DNA of 64,000 bases from Pseudopithomyces maydicus (lineage: Eukaryota > Ascomycota > Dothideomycetes > Pleosporales > Didymosphaeriaceae), in contig JANTUC010000007.1 of assembly GCA_026873275.1 (NCBI GenBank), positions 1,488,001 to 1,552,000 of the forward strand. The letters are read 5' to 3'. Below the pieces are notes generated by a model. The model worked only from the letters and a program-made list of their open reading frames with translations, was not told where the DNA came from and did no database searches. The position numbers and the translations under genes were made by a program. Shown piece after piece: positions 10,577-22,716 of this stretch. Numbering within the stretch: the first letter of the stretch is position 1; every line of letters begins with the position of its first letter.

Positions 10577-11683
10577 ATGATTTCGAAAGAGATGAACGAG
10601 CGGCTACTCGAAAAGCAACTCTCCTATATCCCCGAGCCCCAGCCGTACTACACCTTTGATGATGCCACATATGGATGGACGGCCGCATCCGATAGCATCA
10701 CTCCAGATGCTTCTGACTCTCCAATATCTTCTCTAACTGTAGCATCATGGAATATTGACTTCATGGCACCCGAGTCCAGCGCGCGTATGGAGTCTGCACT
10801 CAACTATCTGGAGCGCCTGATTTCCACCATCCCAGCGTCCTCAGCAATCGTGATCCTTCTTCAGGAGATGATGGAAGAAACCTACAGAATCTCCCCAGAG
10901 AGCGCCAAAGACCTCAGCCAGATCGCGCAAGCACCTTGGGTACAAGCGCGCTTCAACGTCACCGACCTGGATGGACGCACATGGGGCGCAAGCTACGGGC
11001 AAGTCACGCTCATCGATCGGCGACTCACCATCGAGCAAGTATCACGGTTACATCTCGTTAGTGAGTACCGGCGAGATGCTTTGCTCGTCGACATTCGACT
11101 TACCCCGTGGGAACTCGATGGCCAAGAGTACGCCAGGACGCTGCGCCTTTGTAATGTGCATCTCGACTCTATGGCCGGTCCTATGCGTCCGATCCAGTGG
11201 GCGGGAATCGCCAAGCACCTCCAGAACTTGAGCGTTAATATCACAGCGAGTATCCTGGCGGGGGACTGTAATGCGAATCGCCCCCGAGACAGGACAGAAC
11301 CACATGATAATGAATTTACTGACAGTTATCTGGAGCTTGGGGGTGTGGAGGGTGATGAGGTGGGGTGTACGTGGGGGTTTCAGAGCAGGAATTGGGAGCG
11401 CTTTGGCCGATCGAGGTTGGATAAGCAAGTTTACTGGGGCGATGTTAAAGTTGTATCGTTGGAGAGGATGGGGATGGGCGTTGAGGTGGAAGATGAGCCC
11501 GCCCGCCGTGCGCTGCTCAGTCAAGAATACATGACATTCGTCACGGATCATTATGGCCTCATAGGGGTGTATGACTTGGAAGACGGTTTCCATGTTCGAA
11601 TGCCAGACAAGAAAAAGGAGGATGAGAAGACGGAAGTGGAGATTCAGAGAGAGATTGCAGATGAGGATGCAAGTAGGATTTGA
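10577..11683 (+). CDS. Endonuclease/exonuclease/phosphatase (DNase I-like) family protein
   Basis: Single exon, 368 aa from MISKEMN; an in-frame ATG at 10493 would give 396 aa. The fold's metal and catalytic motifs appear in order: VASWNIDFM (Asn), ILLQEMMEE (Glu), GDCNANRPRD (Asp/Asn) and VTDHYGLIGVY (Asp-His). The order and spacing resemble TDP2-like phosphodiesterases. The C-terminus is a charged tail rich in Lys and Glu. It lies between the transporter and the hxnT-like gene but has no known part in nicotinate breakdown, and no cluster-motif copy is seen upstream. Substrate unknown; it may be a passenger. The frame is clean. Confidence 0.75.
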   Translation: MISKEMNERLLEKQLSYIPEPQPYYTFDDATYGWTAASDSITPDASDSPISSLTVASWNIDFMAPESSARMESALNYLERLISTIPASSAIVILLQEMMEETYRISPESAKDLSQIAQAPWVQARFNVTDLDGRTWGASYGQVTLIDRRLTIEQVSRLHLVSEYRRDALLVDIRLTPWELDGQEYARTLRLCNVHLDSMAGPMRPIQWAGIAKHLQNLSVNITASILAGDCNANRPRDRTEPHDNEFTDSYLELGGVEGDEVGCTWGFQSRNWERFGRSRLDKQVYWGDVKVVSLERMGMGVEVEDEPARRALLSQEYMTFVTDHYGLIGVYDLEDGFHVRMPDKKKEDEKTEVEIQREIADEDASRI

Positions 11684-11817
11684 ATCTAGGCTTCTACAGC
11701 TTTCGCAGCTAGATGTCCTGCACGATATGGCTAGGTTTCTATGCTATATATTGGCCAATTCCAGCGCCGAAAATGCAACAAAACAACAGGAAATAGATTT
11801 TACATTCGCGCTTTCAG

Positions 11818-13272
11818 TCAAGCAGCGGCCGTAGATTGCTCATAGAAAGGGTAGTCGGTGTAGCCCTTGTTAGGCGGGTCCGCACCGTAGAAAGTCGAGC
11901 GGTCGTAGGGGTTCAGCTCAAGCCCTTCAGCCAGTCTCTTGGGTAGATCTGGGTTCGCGATGAAATGCCGGCCGAAGATAATAAGGTCAGCATCCCCGGC
12001 GTCGAGTTTAGGGACAGCGTTGTCGCGGTTGAAATTTCCAGCCGCAACGAATCGGACGTTGCCCTTTGCCAAAATTTCGCGGAAGCGGCTGAGGTTATTG
12101 GCCTTGGGCGCGATGGTGGCTTCAGCTTCGACGCCCTTGTCGCCTGGTGAGGTATAGCTGGAGAGAGCGTCCATTTTGGCCTTCTCATCCAGAACTTCGT
12201 CGAAGCGAGGCTCGACCCTGAAGATTTATCAGCATTGCACTCCATCCAAGCTGGAAAGGTCAAGAACTCACATGTGGACGTATACAGGTCGCTCCTCTTG
12301 AGGTAGTTCGGCAATTTTCTTGCAGAGGTACTCCCAGTGATCGTTCGGGTTACTATCCTTCGTGTCTTGGAAGTAGTTGTAAGGTGACAATCGAATACCG
12401 ACACGGTCACTGCCGATAGCCTTGCAGCACTCCCTGATAACCTCGATGGGGAAACGAACTCGGTTCTCGATAGAGCCACCGTACTCGTCCGTCCTGTTGT
12501 TGACGTTGTCGTGTAAGAACTGATCAAGCAGATATCCATTCGCACCGTGGATCTCAATGCCGTCGAAGCCTGCCCCACGGGCTCTCTTCGCCGCCTCGCC
12601 CCATTTCTTCGTGATGTCGTGGATTTCATCAACGCTCAATGGCCTTGGTGGGTTCTCCTCGCAGGATGCGCCATCAATCCAGCTTCCAGACATGGGAATG
12701 TCGCCAGAACTCACAGTTTGCTGGCCAGCCCGGAATGAAGGTGGTGAAGCGCGACCGGTGTGCCAAAGCTGGGAGAAGATGTAACCGCCTTTCGCATGCA
12801 CGGCGTCAGTGACCTTCTTCCAGGCTGCCACTTGTGAATCTGTGAACATTCCTGGCGCACCAGGGTAGTTTCCAGCCTACCTTATCAGCACATTTTCTTT
12901 TTGGCTGTTATCATGGAAGCTCACATATTTGAAAATGTCGGTAGCCTCGGTCAGCTGCAGACCGCCCTTGTTGGCTCTTTGGCCATAGTACTCCGCAACC
13001 AAGTCGTTTGGTACTGTGACACCGTCGGCTTCTTTGGTAGAGCGCATACGCGTCAAAGGAGCCTGTACTATCCTGTGTTCAAGTGCGAGGGGGCCGAGCT
13101 TGAAGGGAGTGAACAGGCTCGTGTCCTTGAGTGGCCTGAAGCCTGGAGGGGTATCTGCTTTGGGCATGCTGGCAACGGGTCTAGAAGCAAACTTTGCGCG
13201 TGCAACGATGGACGAAGAGTTCAGACAAAGAGCGGTGGGACACAGAAGTCGGGAAGGATGAACACTTCGCAT
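11818..13272 (-). CDS. hxnT: Old yellow enzyme / NADH:flavin oxidoreductase, HxnT-like
   Basis: Three exons: 13272-12925, 12876-12272 and 12217-11818 with introns of 48 and 54 bp; 450 aa. The TIM-barrel FMN enzyme signature is complete. LFTPFKLGPLALEHRIVQAP opens the barrel, HGANGYLLDQF carries the substrate-binding His/Asn pair, and RTDEYGGSIENRVRF follows. FIANPDLPKRLAEG closes the domain. The first 36 residues, before MPKAD (ATG at 13164), are basic and could be a mitochondrial presequence; starting there gives 414 aa, close to the family norm. HxnT is the flavin oxidoreductase of the A. nidulans nicotinate regulon and acts on a reduced-ring step. It is divergent from the hxnS-like gene, as a regulon pair sharing one 450-bp promoter. 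Confidence 0.85.
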
Positions 13273-13722
13273 TCTCGAGCCCAGGGTCTGTCTATTCTAT
13301 ATGGTACCTGTGCTACCTACTAGCTGTGGGCGGTCCACACGCCCCAGGATGGAATCCCATGTTTGGAAGTGGCATGGCAGAGTGGGGGAGGGGCATCTGG
13401 AAGTATGTATGCTGCTCGTCGAGATGGTGAACTGTGTAGGAGGGTTTAGCAGAGAGACAAGAGTGGGGTGTGGAGCCGCTATGCATGCGCCCCGCTGTGC
13501 AAGGGTGTGCGGCGATTGGTGTGGCGGCAGGGCCGACCGACGTGGGTGACCAATTGGGCGGGACGTGTATCTCAACACGGGGATGGCCGCATGCTGACTG
13601 TCGCCCATTTGAAGGATGCCTCGACGTGGCAACCTGCTGGTGAATCATCTGTCTCGTTTGATGAACTGTATTTGATATCCGCCTCCCTTGATTGAGCGGC
13701 CCATGTTGGAGACCTACCCTCC
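13273..13722. promoter_or_regulatory. Divergent promoter hxnT-like / hxnS-like with two AGAGTGGGG sites
   Basis: Two direct copies of AGAGTGGGG are seen on the plus strand at 13379-13387 (context GGCAGAGTGGGGGAGG) and 13460-13468 (context GACAAGAGTGGGGTG). The second shares CAAGAGTGGGGT with the hxnR promoter. No clear AreA site was found. Confidence 0.45.
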
Positions 13723-16700
13723 ATGGCTCTTCCAACACCGCCCACGACGGCGGCACACCCGCCGCGTGCTGCCACTGCTGCCGAAGCACTCACTCCGCTG
13801 ATCGAGTCCACTTACACATCGCTAGACATAACTTGCTATGTCAACGGTAAAAAGACCGTCATCGGCAACGCGAACCCGCACTGGACCCTCTTGGATTACA
13901 TCCGCGCCCAGTCAAACCTCAAGGGCACGAAGCTCGGATGTGGCGAAGGGGGTGTGGTGCTTGCACCGTCGTCCTGCAAGTTCCAGATACAACTTCTGAG
14001 AAAAGAAGAATAAAGCATCTAGCTGTGAACGCGTGTTTGTTTCCGTTGGTCGGAGTCGATGGCAAACATGTCATCACCGTTGAAGGCATTGGCAGTGTCG
14101 ACAAACCTCATCCTCTGCAAGAAAGGATTGCAAAAATGCACGGCAGTCAGTGCGGTTTCTGCACCCCCGGCATTGTGATGAGTCTGTACGCCATGGTCAG
14201 GAATGCGTACGACCCCGAGACAAAACGATTCACGCTCAGCGAACGCGATATTGAAATGGAGGGCCATCTCGACGGCAATCTATGCCGATGCACAGGCTAT
14301 AAGCCCATCTTGAATGCCGCCAAGACCTTCATCGTGGAGGACTTGAAGGGACAGCTCACTGAAGAGCCTGAAATACCCGCAGATGCAGAAGATGGCAAAG
14401 CAGAAAAGGAAATTGCCGAGTTAGTCCGCAACGGCTGTGGCAGTCCATCTAAGGGTTCATGCGGAAGGCCCGGAGGCTGCTGCCGGGATAACCCGTCAGA
14501 ACAGCCATCGGACAGCAGTTCCAACGAAAGCAAATCTCAAGTTTCTACGCCACCAACCGAGCCAGCCACTTCATCACCCAAAGATGAACATATCCCTGCA
14601 ATCGTTGAAGCTACGAATACCCCAGAGCATGACCCTGCTGTCAGTGGAGCGGCCTACGCAAAGCCTCTCAAGAGCAAGGAGAAAGAGAGCTTTGGTAAAG
14701 AGACGAAAACTTCAACTGCTCTTGAGACCGAGGTCACTAGCAAGAAGGGTGTGCCTGTGATCCAGTTCAAAGAGTACATCCCAGACACTGAACTCATCTT
14801 TCCAGCTGCCCTTTGGAAGTATGAACCTCGGCCATTATGTTACGGCAACGACAAGAAGATATGGTTCAGGCCTACCAAGCTGGATCAGCTTCTTGAGCTG
14901 AAAGACGTATACCCATCCGCGAAGCTAGTCGGTGGCGCCAGTGAAGTGCAAGTCGAAGTGCGCTTCAAAAATTCCGACTTTGCGGTGTCGGTCTACATCT
15001 CTGATATTCCCGAGCTACGACACACAAAGTTGCCAATGGATGCGGAACTAGAGACGGCAAAGGAGCTAGTCGTCTGTGCCAACACTCCTCTTACGGAACT
15101 TGAGGCTATATGTAAAGAGGTCTACGCTAAGCTAGGAAAGCGTGCGATGGTGTTAGAAGCTCTGCGCAAACAGCTTCGGTACTTTGCCGGACGACAGATT
15201 AGAAACGTTGCATCTCTTGCTGGTAACATTGCGACTGCCTCGCCAATCTCAGATGCAAACCCGGTACTTCTCGCGGCTGGTGCTTCGCTCGAGGCTGTCA
15301 ACAAATCACAAGGGCGCATCGATTTGCCTATGAACAAGTTTTTCGTTGCGTATCGTACTACGACCTTGCCACCTGATTCCGCTTTGAGTCGAATACGTAT
15401 TCCTTTGCCTGCGCCTAACACAAGAGAAGTGTTGAAAGCATACAAGCAAGCGAAGAGAAAGGATGATGATATTGCTATAGTCACTGCTGCATTTCGAGTG
15501 AGGCTCGATGACGATAACAAGGTCGAGGAAGTGTCGATCGTGTACGGGGGTATGGCCCCGACGACCAAGGACTCGCCAAAGACACAGGACGCCCTACTAG
15601 GGAAACAATGGTTCCATTCAGAAACCTTAGATGTTGCTTTAGCTGCCCTTCTGAAGGATTTTGATCTTCCTTATAGTGTCCCCGGAGGCATGGCCGACTA
15701 TCGAAAAACGCTTACATTATCGCTCTTTTTCCGCTTCTGGCATGAATCCGCCGCTGAATTTGGCCTTGGAAACGTAGATACCGAGGTAATCGACGAGATT
15801 CACCGCGCCATCTCTACCGGAGCGCGTGATGATGTGAATCCGTACGAACAGCGCATTGTAGGGAAGCAAGTTGCACATCTGTCGGCCCTCAAACAGTGCA
15901 CTGGTGAAGCGGAGTACATCGATGATATGCCAAATTTCGAGAACCAACTCTATGGCGGCTTGGTTCTTTCAGCAAAAGCGCATGCAAAGCTTGTCAGTGT
16001 GGATTGGGAGCCTGCTCTGACAATGCCTGGTGTTGTAGGATATCTGGACAAGGACTGTCTTCCCAAGGAGCAGAACGTATGGGGTTCCATCAAAAAGGAT
16101 GAGCCATTCTTCGCAGACGGAGAGGTCCGACACCATGGCCAAGTAATCGGTATGATATACGCAGAGACTGCACTCCAAGCTCAAGCTGCTGCCAAAGCCG
16201 TAAAAGTAGAGTACGAAACTTTGCCTGCGATCTTGACCATCGACGAGGCTATTCAAGCGGATAGTTATTTCCCCCATGGAAAGATGCTGAAGAAAGGTCT
16301 CGCCCTGGAGGAGAAGATGGAAGAAGCCTTTGCAAAGTGTGACAGGATTTTTGAAGGCCAGACCAGGATGGGTGGCCAAGAACATTTCTATCTGGAGACT
16401 AACGCTGCTCTTGTAATACCATCGGGAGAAGATGGTTGCATGGAAGTATGGTCGTCAACACAGAACACGATGGAGACCCAGGAATTTGTCTCGGCAGTTA
16501 CCGGTGTCCCAAGTAACCGCATAAATGCACGAGTCAAGCGCATGGGCGGAGGCTTTGGCGGAAAGGAATCTCGAAGCGTTCCCTTCGCGTGTTATCTGGC
16601 CATTGCAGCGAAGAAAGAGAAGCGACCGATGCGTCTGATGCTGAATCGTGACGAGGATATGCTTCTGAGTGGCCAGCGACATCCTGTTCAAGCACGCTGG

Positions 16701-18272
16701 AAAGTTGGTGTATCAAACGATGGAATGCTACTGGCCTTGGACGCAGATGTCTATGATAATGCAGGCTTCTCGCAGGATATGAGTGGTGCGGTCATGGACC
16801 GTTGCCTTACTCATTTTGATAATTCGTATCAATGCCCGAACGTCTTCCTTCGGGGCCACGTCTGCAAAACCAATATTCATAGTAATACGGCTTACCGTGG
16901 CTTCGGTGGGCCACAGGGTATGTATTTTTCCGAGATCATCATGTACAACATAGCCGAGGGACTCGGTATCGACGTGGATGAGCTGCGATTGAAGAACCTT
17001 TACAAGATTGGCGAACACACCCCCTTCCTGCAATACATCGATGAAGATTGGCATGTTCCGTTACTTTTGGAGCAGTTACGGCGCTCGGCAGAATACGAAA
17101 AAGAAAGAAGGCAGTAGAGGATTTCAACGCGAAAAACCGTTGGAGGAAGCGAGGTATATGCTTGGTTCCCACTAAGTTCGGTCTCAGCTTCGCAACTGCT
17201 ATACATCTCAACCAGGCTGGTGCATACGTCCAGATTTATCATGACGGCAGCGTCTTGTTGCATCATGGTGGAACCGAGATGGGCCAGGGCCTTTACACAA
17301 AGATGTGTCAAATCGCTGCACAAGAGCTCGGTACACCATTGGATGCAATCTTCACCCAGGACAGCTCAACATACCAGATAGCGAATGCTTCTCCTACGGC
17401 TGCTTCATCAGGGTCTGACCTGAACGGCATGGCCGTGAAGAATGCATGCGATCAGCTCAATGAACGACTCAAGCCCTATCGTGAAAGGTTCGGCAAGGAT
17501 GCGCCACTGAAGGAGATAGTTCACGCTGCTTATCTTGACCGCGTCAATCTCGCAGCAAATGGATTTTGGAAGATGCCACGCATTGGCTACCAATGGGGTA
17601 ATTTCGACATCAACACCGTCAAGCCCATGTATTACTATTTCACACAAGGTGCAGGCTGTTCGGAAGTCGAAGTCGATCTACTGACTGGAGATTCTACTGT
17701 TCTACGTACCGATCTCATGATGGTAAGCCGTGATTTCGCTTGGCCTTGAAAGCTATACGCTAATATCTATACAGGACGTTGGAAACTCTATCAATCCCGC
17801 CATCGACTACGGCCAGATCGAAGGAGCATTCGTTCAAGGTCAGGGTCTTTTTACCATGGAAGAAACCCTCTGGACGCGCTCTGGCGAGTTGTTCACCCGC
17901 GGTCCGGGCACATACAAGATCCCAGGTTTCAGCGACATCCCACAGGTTTTCAATGTATCGCTGCTACGCACCGACAACGAAGGTAACCCACTCAATTGGA
18001 ATCACTTGCGGAGTGTACAAAGCAGTAAGGGGATCGGTGAGCCGCCACTGTTCCTCGGGTGCACAGTGTTCTTCGCAATGCGCGAAGCCATCAAAGCAGC
18101 AAGAAAGATGAACGGACAGAGCATTTTAGGTGGCCTCGGGGATGATTCTTGGAAGCTGGATAGTCCAGCGACAGCGGAGAAATTAAGATTGGCGGTAGGG
18201 GACGATCTGGTGAAGAGGGCGGAAGTCAAGCGGAAGGAGGGTGAAACAAATTTCTTCGTCGCTGTGGCATAG
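13723..18272 (+). CDS. hxnS: Molybdenum hydroxylase (xanthine dehydrogenase family), HxnS-like nicotinate hydroxylase, two -1 breaks
   Basis: Two exons (13723-17723, 17776-18272; 52-bp intron). Domains in order: [2Fe-2S] (start of the Cys motif LGCGEGG, then CGACTVVL), second [2Fe-2S] (GSQCGFCTPG, NLCRCTGYKP), FAD domain (LVGGASEVQVEVRF), then the Moco domains with RMGGGFGGKESR, NTAYRGFGGPQ, GGTEMGQGLYTKM and the catalytic Glu in GIGEPPL. A Ser/Glu/Lys-rich insert of over 100 residues, with a Cys cluster (CGSPSKGSCGRPGGCC), lies between the Fe-S and FAD domains. G5 at 13948-13952 and A5 at 17098-17102 each lack one base; allowing for both gives 1,499 aa. Glu and Arg that bind purine in xanthine dehydrogenase are both present, so residues alone do not separate HxnS from HxA. 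Neighbours favour HxnS. Confidence 0.75.
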
Positions 18273-19233
18273 AAGCATTTAGAGAACAAGCAACTGGACC
18301 TTCGAGCATTCATTCAACTTCTGTCAAATTAATCAATCATAACCTTGGTTTTTGGTAAATTTAGTCAGAAAGTGACTTTGTGCCTAGACGGATATGTACT
18401 TGTGTCTTTGAGAGACTTGATGGATTGTCAGATGGTCAATTGTCCCCTCTATTGCCTCTATTGAGGTCGTCCGAGCATCTTTTCGGCTAGCGGACGAAGT
18501 ATCTGTTCCGTGTATATGTACTAAATGCATTTCGGAAATCAAATTCCGACGGATTTGGTATCGGACGTAGTTTCCTCCGATCTCTAAATCCTTCATCCTT
18601 GCTAAAGCTTGAGGCGTCTCCCACCCCATGTCATGTCTCTTCACACCCATAACTGCCGGTATCTCCAGCGTCAATGTCGTCTCATCAATACACGTCTCTT
18701 CGGAACAGACGATAATGGACCGTATCTGCTCGGACATCAGCGATTGAATCCTGAGATCATGTGCTGGGGTCATGGTCTGAGTAACGGCGCCGTCGGCGAT
18801 GTGTCAAACTACCGGTACCCCAGCCCGACCACGATACTGACACGACGGCATGCAAAGGCCGAGACCGGATCGTTCATGCACGCATACGTAGCGGCGCTGC
18901 GCGCACGCTACACCAGTTCAAGTAAAACTATGCCCCCACCCTTATCTTCACCATACCCCACTCTTGCGCTTCGAAGCCGTGGGCGTACTAGAGCATCGGC
19001 AAACTAGCCCAACCCCGCATTTAGGGTGCATGGTACACGTTCCTATCGACAAAGGTGCGGTTCCTGTTCCGAAAGAGCGCCTATCTGGGACAAGACGGCA
19101 ATGTTCAGGGTTCGGATGACTGGGAAGGGACGGAAACGGTCATCTACGGGTTCTTCCATACCCCCATTATACCATCTCTGCGTCCCCCAACTTTCCACGC
19201 TCCACCAAGTCCGCTAGAGCTCGAGCACCCATC
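18273..19233. promoter_or_regulatory. Spacer hxnS-like / hxnR-like, with hxnR promoter sites
   Basis: The 961 bp hold no convincing gene; the minus frame 18384-18773 has no recognised features. CCCCACTCT at 18956-18964 is the cluster motif reversed, 270 bp before the activator's start. TTATCT at 18942-18947 is an AreA-type AGATAA nine bases away. Self-regulation of the activator is possible. Confidence 0.4.
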
Positions 19234-22200
19234 ATGGCTACGACAACAACTTCAACCATGCCGCGAGGGCGAAAGAGAAAAGACGGTTTTAGTAAAAATG
19301 GCGAGAAGAGATTCGTTTGCCAGGCCGATAGATGTGGACGGAGCTTTACAAGAGCAGAGCATTTGCAAAGACACATTCTCAACCATTCCACTGGTGAGTT
19401 CACCTGCACAAGATGCAGGGCACATTTCAAGAGAAGAGATCTGCTCGGTGAGAACCCTGTTTCTTGTCATCATGAGTGGGAAGCCGAATAGGGCTTGGGT
19501 CCTGCACGTGCATCCACTGTTCCACTCTCGTCACTCCCAAGAGTGGATGAGATATTCTTGCATCCCAATTCACCTTCCTGTCTCATTCTTTTCTACCATA
19601 TGGCCCGAGCGCTATACATTGTACATGGTCGCTGACGCCGCGTAGACCGCCATATGGCACGGCACCGTCAGAAAGACGACGAAGCAGGTGCTGACGGTCG
19701 AGGAGTGCTCAATACACGCAAGCGCATGTGGAAAGATGCAGATGGTAATATCGTAGCTAAGAAGCCTGCTTTGGAACCTGCTGTCGAACAGCTGGTCGAC
19801 CCAAACCCACATCAATCGGAACACGAAGACGCGCTCCAGGCGCTGTCGGAACTTGTCCAGTTCCAGTCTCACGAGAACGGGGCACCCATATCTCCACTTT
19901 CATGTGATCCCTCGCTGTGCCATTCAACATTTGATGATCACGACTCCGGCATCGCGAGTGGCTATCCTCCTACCAACTTGGATGTAAATGCGCTGTCCGG
20001 TTCTGATTCGCTATCACCTATCAACTCGCAATTTTGGTCTTCCAGCCTTCCTCAGCCTGAGCCTGAACAAGAACCACTCGCACCTTTAGGCTTTAATGAT
20101 GCTCCCTTTGACGACATCTTTAACCCGGATACGGCAAGCTCCTTCAATAATCCATTTACTACAATGAACAATTACAACTGGTATGCAACATTTCTTTGCT
20201 ATAAAAAATCAACAGTCTCAGTATAGTTGTTGCAGTAGTTAGCCTACAGTAATACGCCCTATTTGAATAATGGAATAATTCTGCTCGAACCATGTATTCC
20301 TGCTAACGATTGTATTAGGTTATTCGACATGGATCTATCTAAACAAAATCATATACAGCCTATTTTCAATGACCCATTCCCTGCGTTTCAATTCAACAAC
20401 CCCGTGCCCCAGCAGAGCCATGCCTTCGATCTCCAGCTTGACCACATGGCTATGGATAAGCCTTTATCAACTGCGGCACATTACGGCTCCGGTCCATCGC
20501 AAAGGACAGACTCTCCACAGCACATGTCGCCATCCACTGCGCTGATAACACCACCACTCACTGAAAATACTCAAGTGAGCCACAGGGCCTCTGAGAAAGG
20601 TGAGGTCACGGAAAATTACAATACCAATATGATACCCAGTGCGCTGCCGCGGCAACAGAGTAACACAAAGTCTCACCCGGACCTTGAGCGTCCGATGTCT
20701 ATGCTCCAACCATCGAGGTGTTTACCTATCATTGACGAGCTTGCGCGCGCACAGATGTTGGATCTCATCGATGTCTGCCAGCCCATGGCGCCAGATGGTA
20801 GCCTTGTCATGCGCGACAACCCTCTATTGTCGCTTTCATGTCTGCAAACATACTGTGACCTTTTTTTACTCGCTTCAACACAGCGTATCCTTTGATCCAT
20901 ATGTCGACGTTCGACCCATCTAACGTTGACACTCTATTGCTGACTTCGGTCTTACTACTTGGGGCTACATATGGAGAGAAAGATGCCCATCAACTTGCTG
21001 TAAGCATTCGTACTTCTGTTTAACCACTACTTCCTCTAGGAGGATCACGCGCTGTACATGTAATTCGGGCTGATCATTGCTAGGTATGCATCCACGATGT
21101 ACTCCGACCACAAATTTTCGCCAACGCTGGTTTTTCCGCGAAGCCAGACTTATGGGTCTTGCAGACCATTTTGTTGGTCGAGTGCTTTGGCAAAAGCCGA
21201 GCTGGACAGAAGCAGCACGACATGTCACATCTGTTTCACGGTCTTCTCATCAATCTTATAAGACGGAGCGATTGCCAATCTATACGCCCACCCACGCTCG
21301 AGGATGCCACAGACGATCTGGAAGATGACTGGCGGACATGGGTAGATGCAGAGCAGAAGAAGCGGCTAGCCTTTCTTTGCTTCATGTGGGATACCCAACA
21401 CGCTGTTTTGTTCTGCCAATCGCTATGCATGTCAGCATTCGAGCTACGCTCCAATCTCCCTTGCGACCAGTCACTATGGGAGGCAGACTCTGCTGAAAGC
21501 TGGCACCAGCTCCGGCAAAAACAACCCGCAAACCCTCTCTTCTTATCATGTTTGAAAATGTATCTCAACCCCTCAGCAGCGGCGTCCGTTCCGAAAAACC
21601 TCAATGCATTATCGCGATCGTTGCTCCTCCATGGCCTGATGTCTATCGCATGGGACATGCAACGCCGAGACCAAACTTCTCTCGGAGTTATTGATACCAA
21701 TCCGCTCGGCAACTGGCAAAGCCGCCTTGCGACGTCGTACATGGCATGGAACCATGACTTCGACGCCTTTTGCTCTTCTTACCTCGCTCGTCTCCCATCA
21801 ACGACACATCCTCTAGCTAAAGAGTTCTCCGCTTTCCGTACAGCAGTATCCTCCTCTATCATTCTGCACACATCCTATTGCACACTCCGTTCCTAGATCT
21901 CCAGATCTACGCTGGTTCACGCCATATCCTCGGTCGCCCCGTTGCACGGGCTGATTACGCGCGCAGCCAAAAGGTAGTGAAGAAGTGGGTTGCGGAGAAT
22001 CTCAAGGAGGCCGGGAAGGCCGTCTGGCATGCTGCTGCCCTCGTAAACCAAGGCGTCGAGATCCTCGACGGGGAATCTTCCTCTGCCGATCTGGGTGGTG
22101 GTCGGCTCTGGCATTTGCCATGGGCTGTGTACCTCGGTACGTTGACGGTATGGGGAGTATGGTATGCGCGACCTGTGCCACCTTCCTCCTCGTCAAGTCT

Positions 22201-22483
22201 CCCTGGCTTTCACGACGATGAAGACGAGATTATATGGGATCCGCAAGCAGAGATGAAGAGCTTGCTTGAAACGGTGCTAAATAGTGAGCCGGAACGCTTG
22301 CTGGAGGTAGGATATGAGAGGGGGATCGCAGGTGGGTTAGGTAAGAGAGGCACGAATGGTCTAGCTGCTGTGGTTAGTAAGTGCTTAGGGAAAGTGAGGT
22401 GGGCCGTTGTTCATGACGCAATGATGGTGCTGAGGGGTTTAGTACAATGGAGACTTGTGGGGGCCGCAGGGATATTTTCATGA
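19234..22483 (+). CDS. hxnR: C2H2 zinc-finger transcription factor with fungal-specific TF domain, HxnR-like, two -1 breaks
   Basis: Four exons: 19234-19447, 19646-20180, 20319-20999 and 21084-22483, with introns of 198, 138 and 84 bp. Two N-terminal C2H2 fingers are seen: RFVCQADRCGRSFTRAEHLQ through H-ILN-H, and FTCTRCRAHFKRRDLL joined across intron 1 to DRHMARH. A long polar middle region follows, then the PF04082-type domain (FNTAYPLIHMSTFDPS; LLHTPFLDLQIYAGSRHILG). T7 at 20861-20867 lacks one T, and a base is missing near 21852-21854 in TCCTCCTCT. Allowing for both gives 943 aa. This architecture, next to hxnS and hxnT, is that of A. nidulans HxnR, the nicotinate-pathway activator. Finger residues R-E-H-R and R-D-L-R at DNA-contact positions predict 5'-GNGGGG. 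Confidence 0.8.
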
Positions 22484-22716
22484 TGATGGTTGATTGGAGA
22501 TGAGAAAGTAGAATATGAGATTCTAGGCATTGGGTAATTTTACAAGGAGCTAGGTCCTGCTAAGACATAACCGGTATTATGATAATATGAGAAAAAGGTA
22601 TATGCATTACTATAATCAAACAAGGCAGCAAAATGTTTCGCAATCAAATATCATGTAGCAGCATTCTACAGTGCATATCCGTCACCCATGCCATTCGCGC
22701 ATAGTCGGCAAGAAAC

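Noticed and set aside
18384..18773. 129-codon minus-strand frame between the hxnS-like and hxnR-like genes
   Set aside because: No recognisable features; it probably represents chance openness in a regulatory spacer.
21846..21896. 51-bp intron (GTATCC...CTAG) in the hxnR-like gene as an alternative to a frame break
   Set aside because: It keeps the wrong frame and would delete the conserved LLHTPFLDLQIYAG segment of the fungal TF domain.
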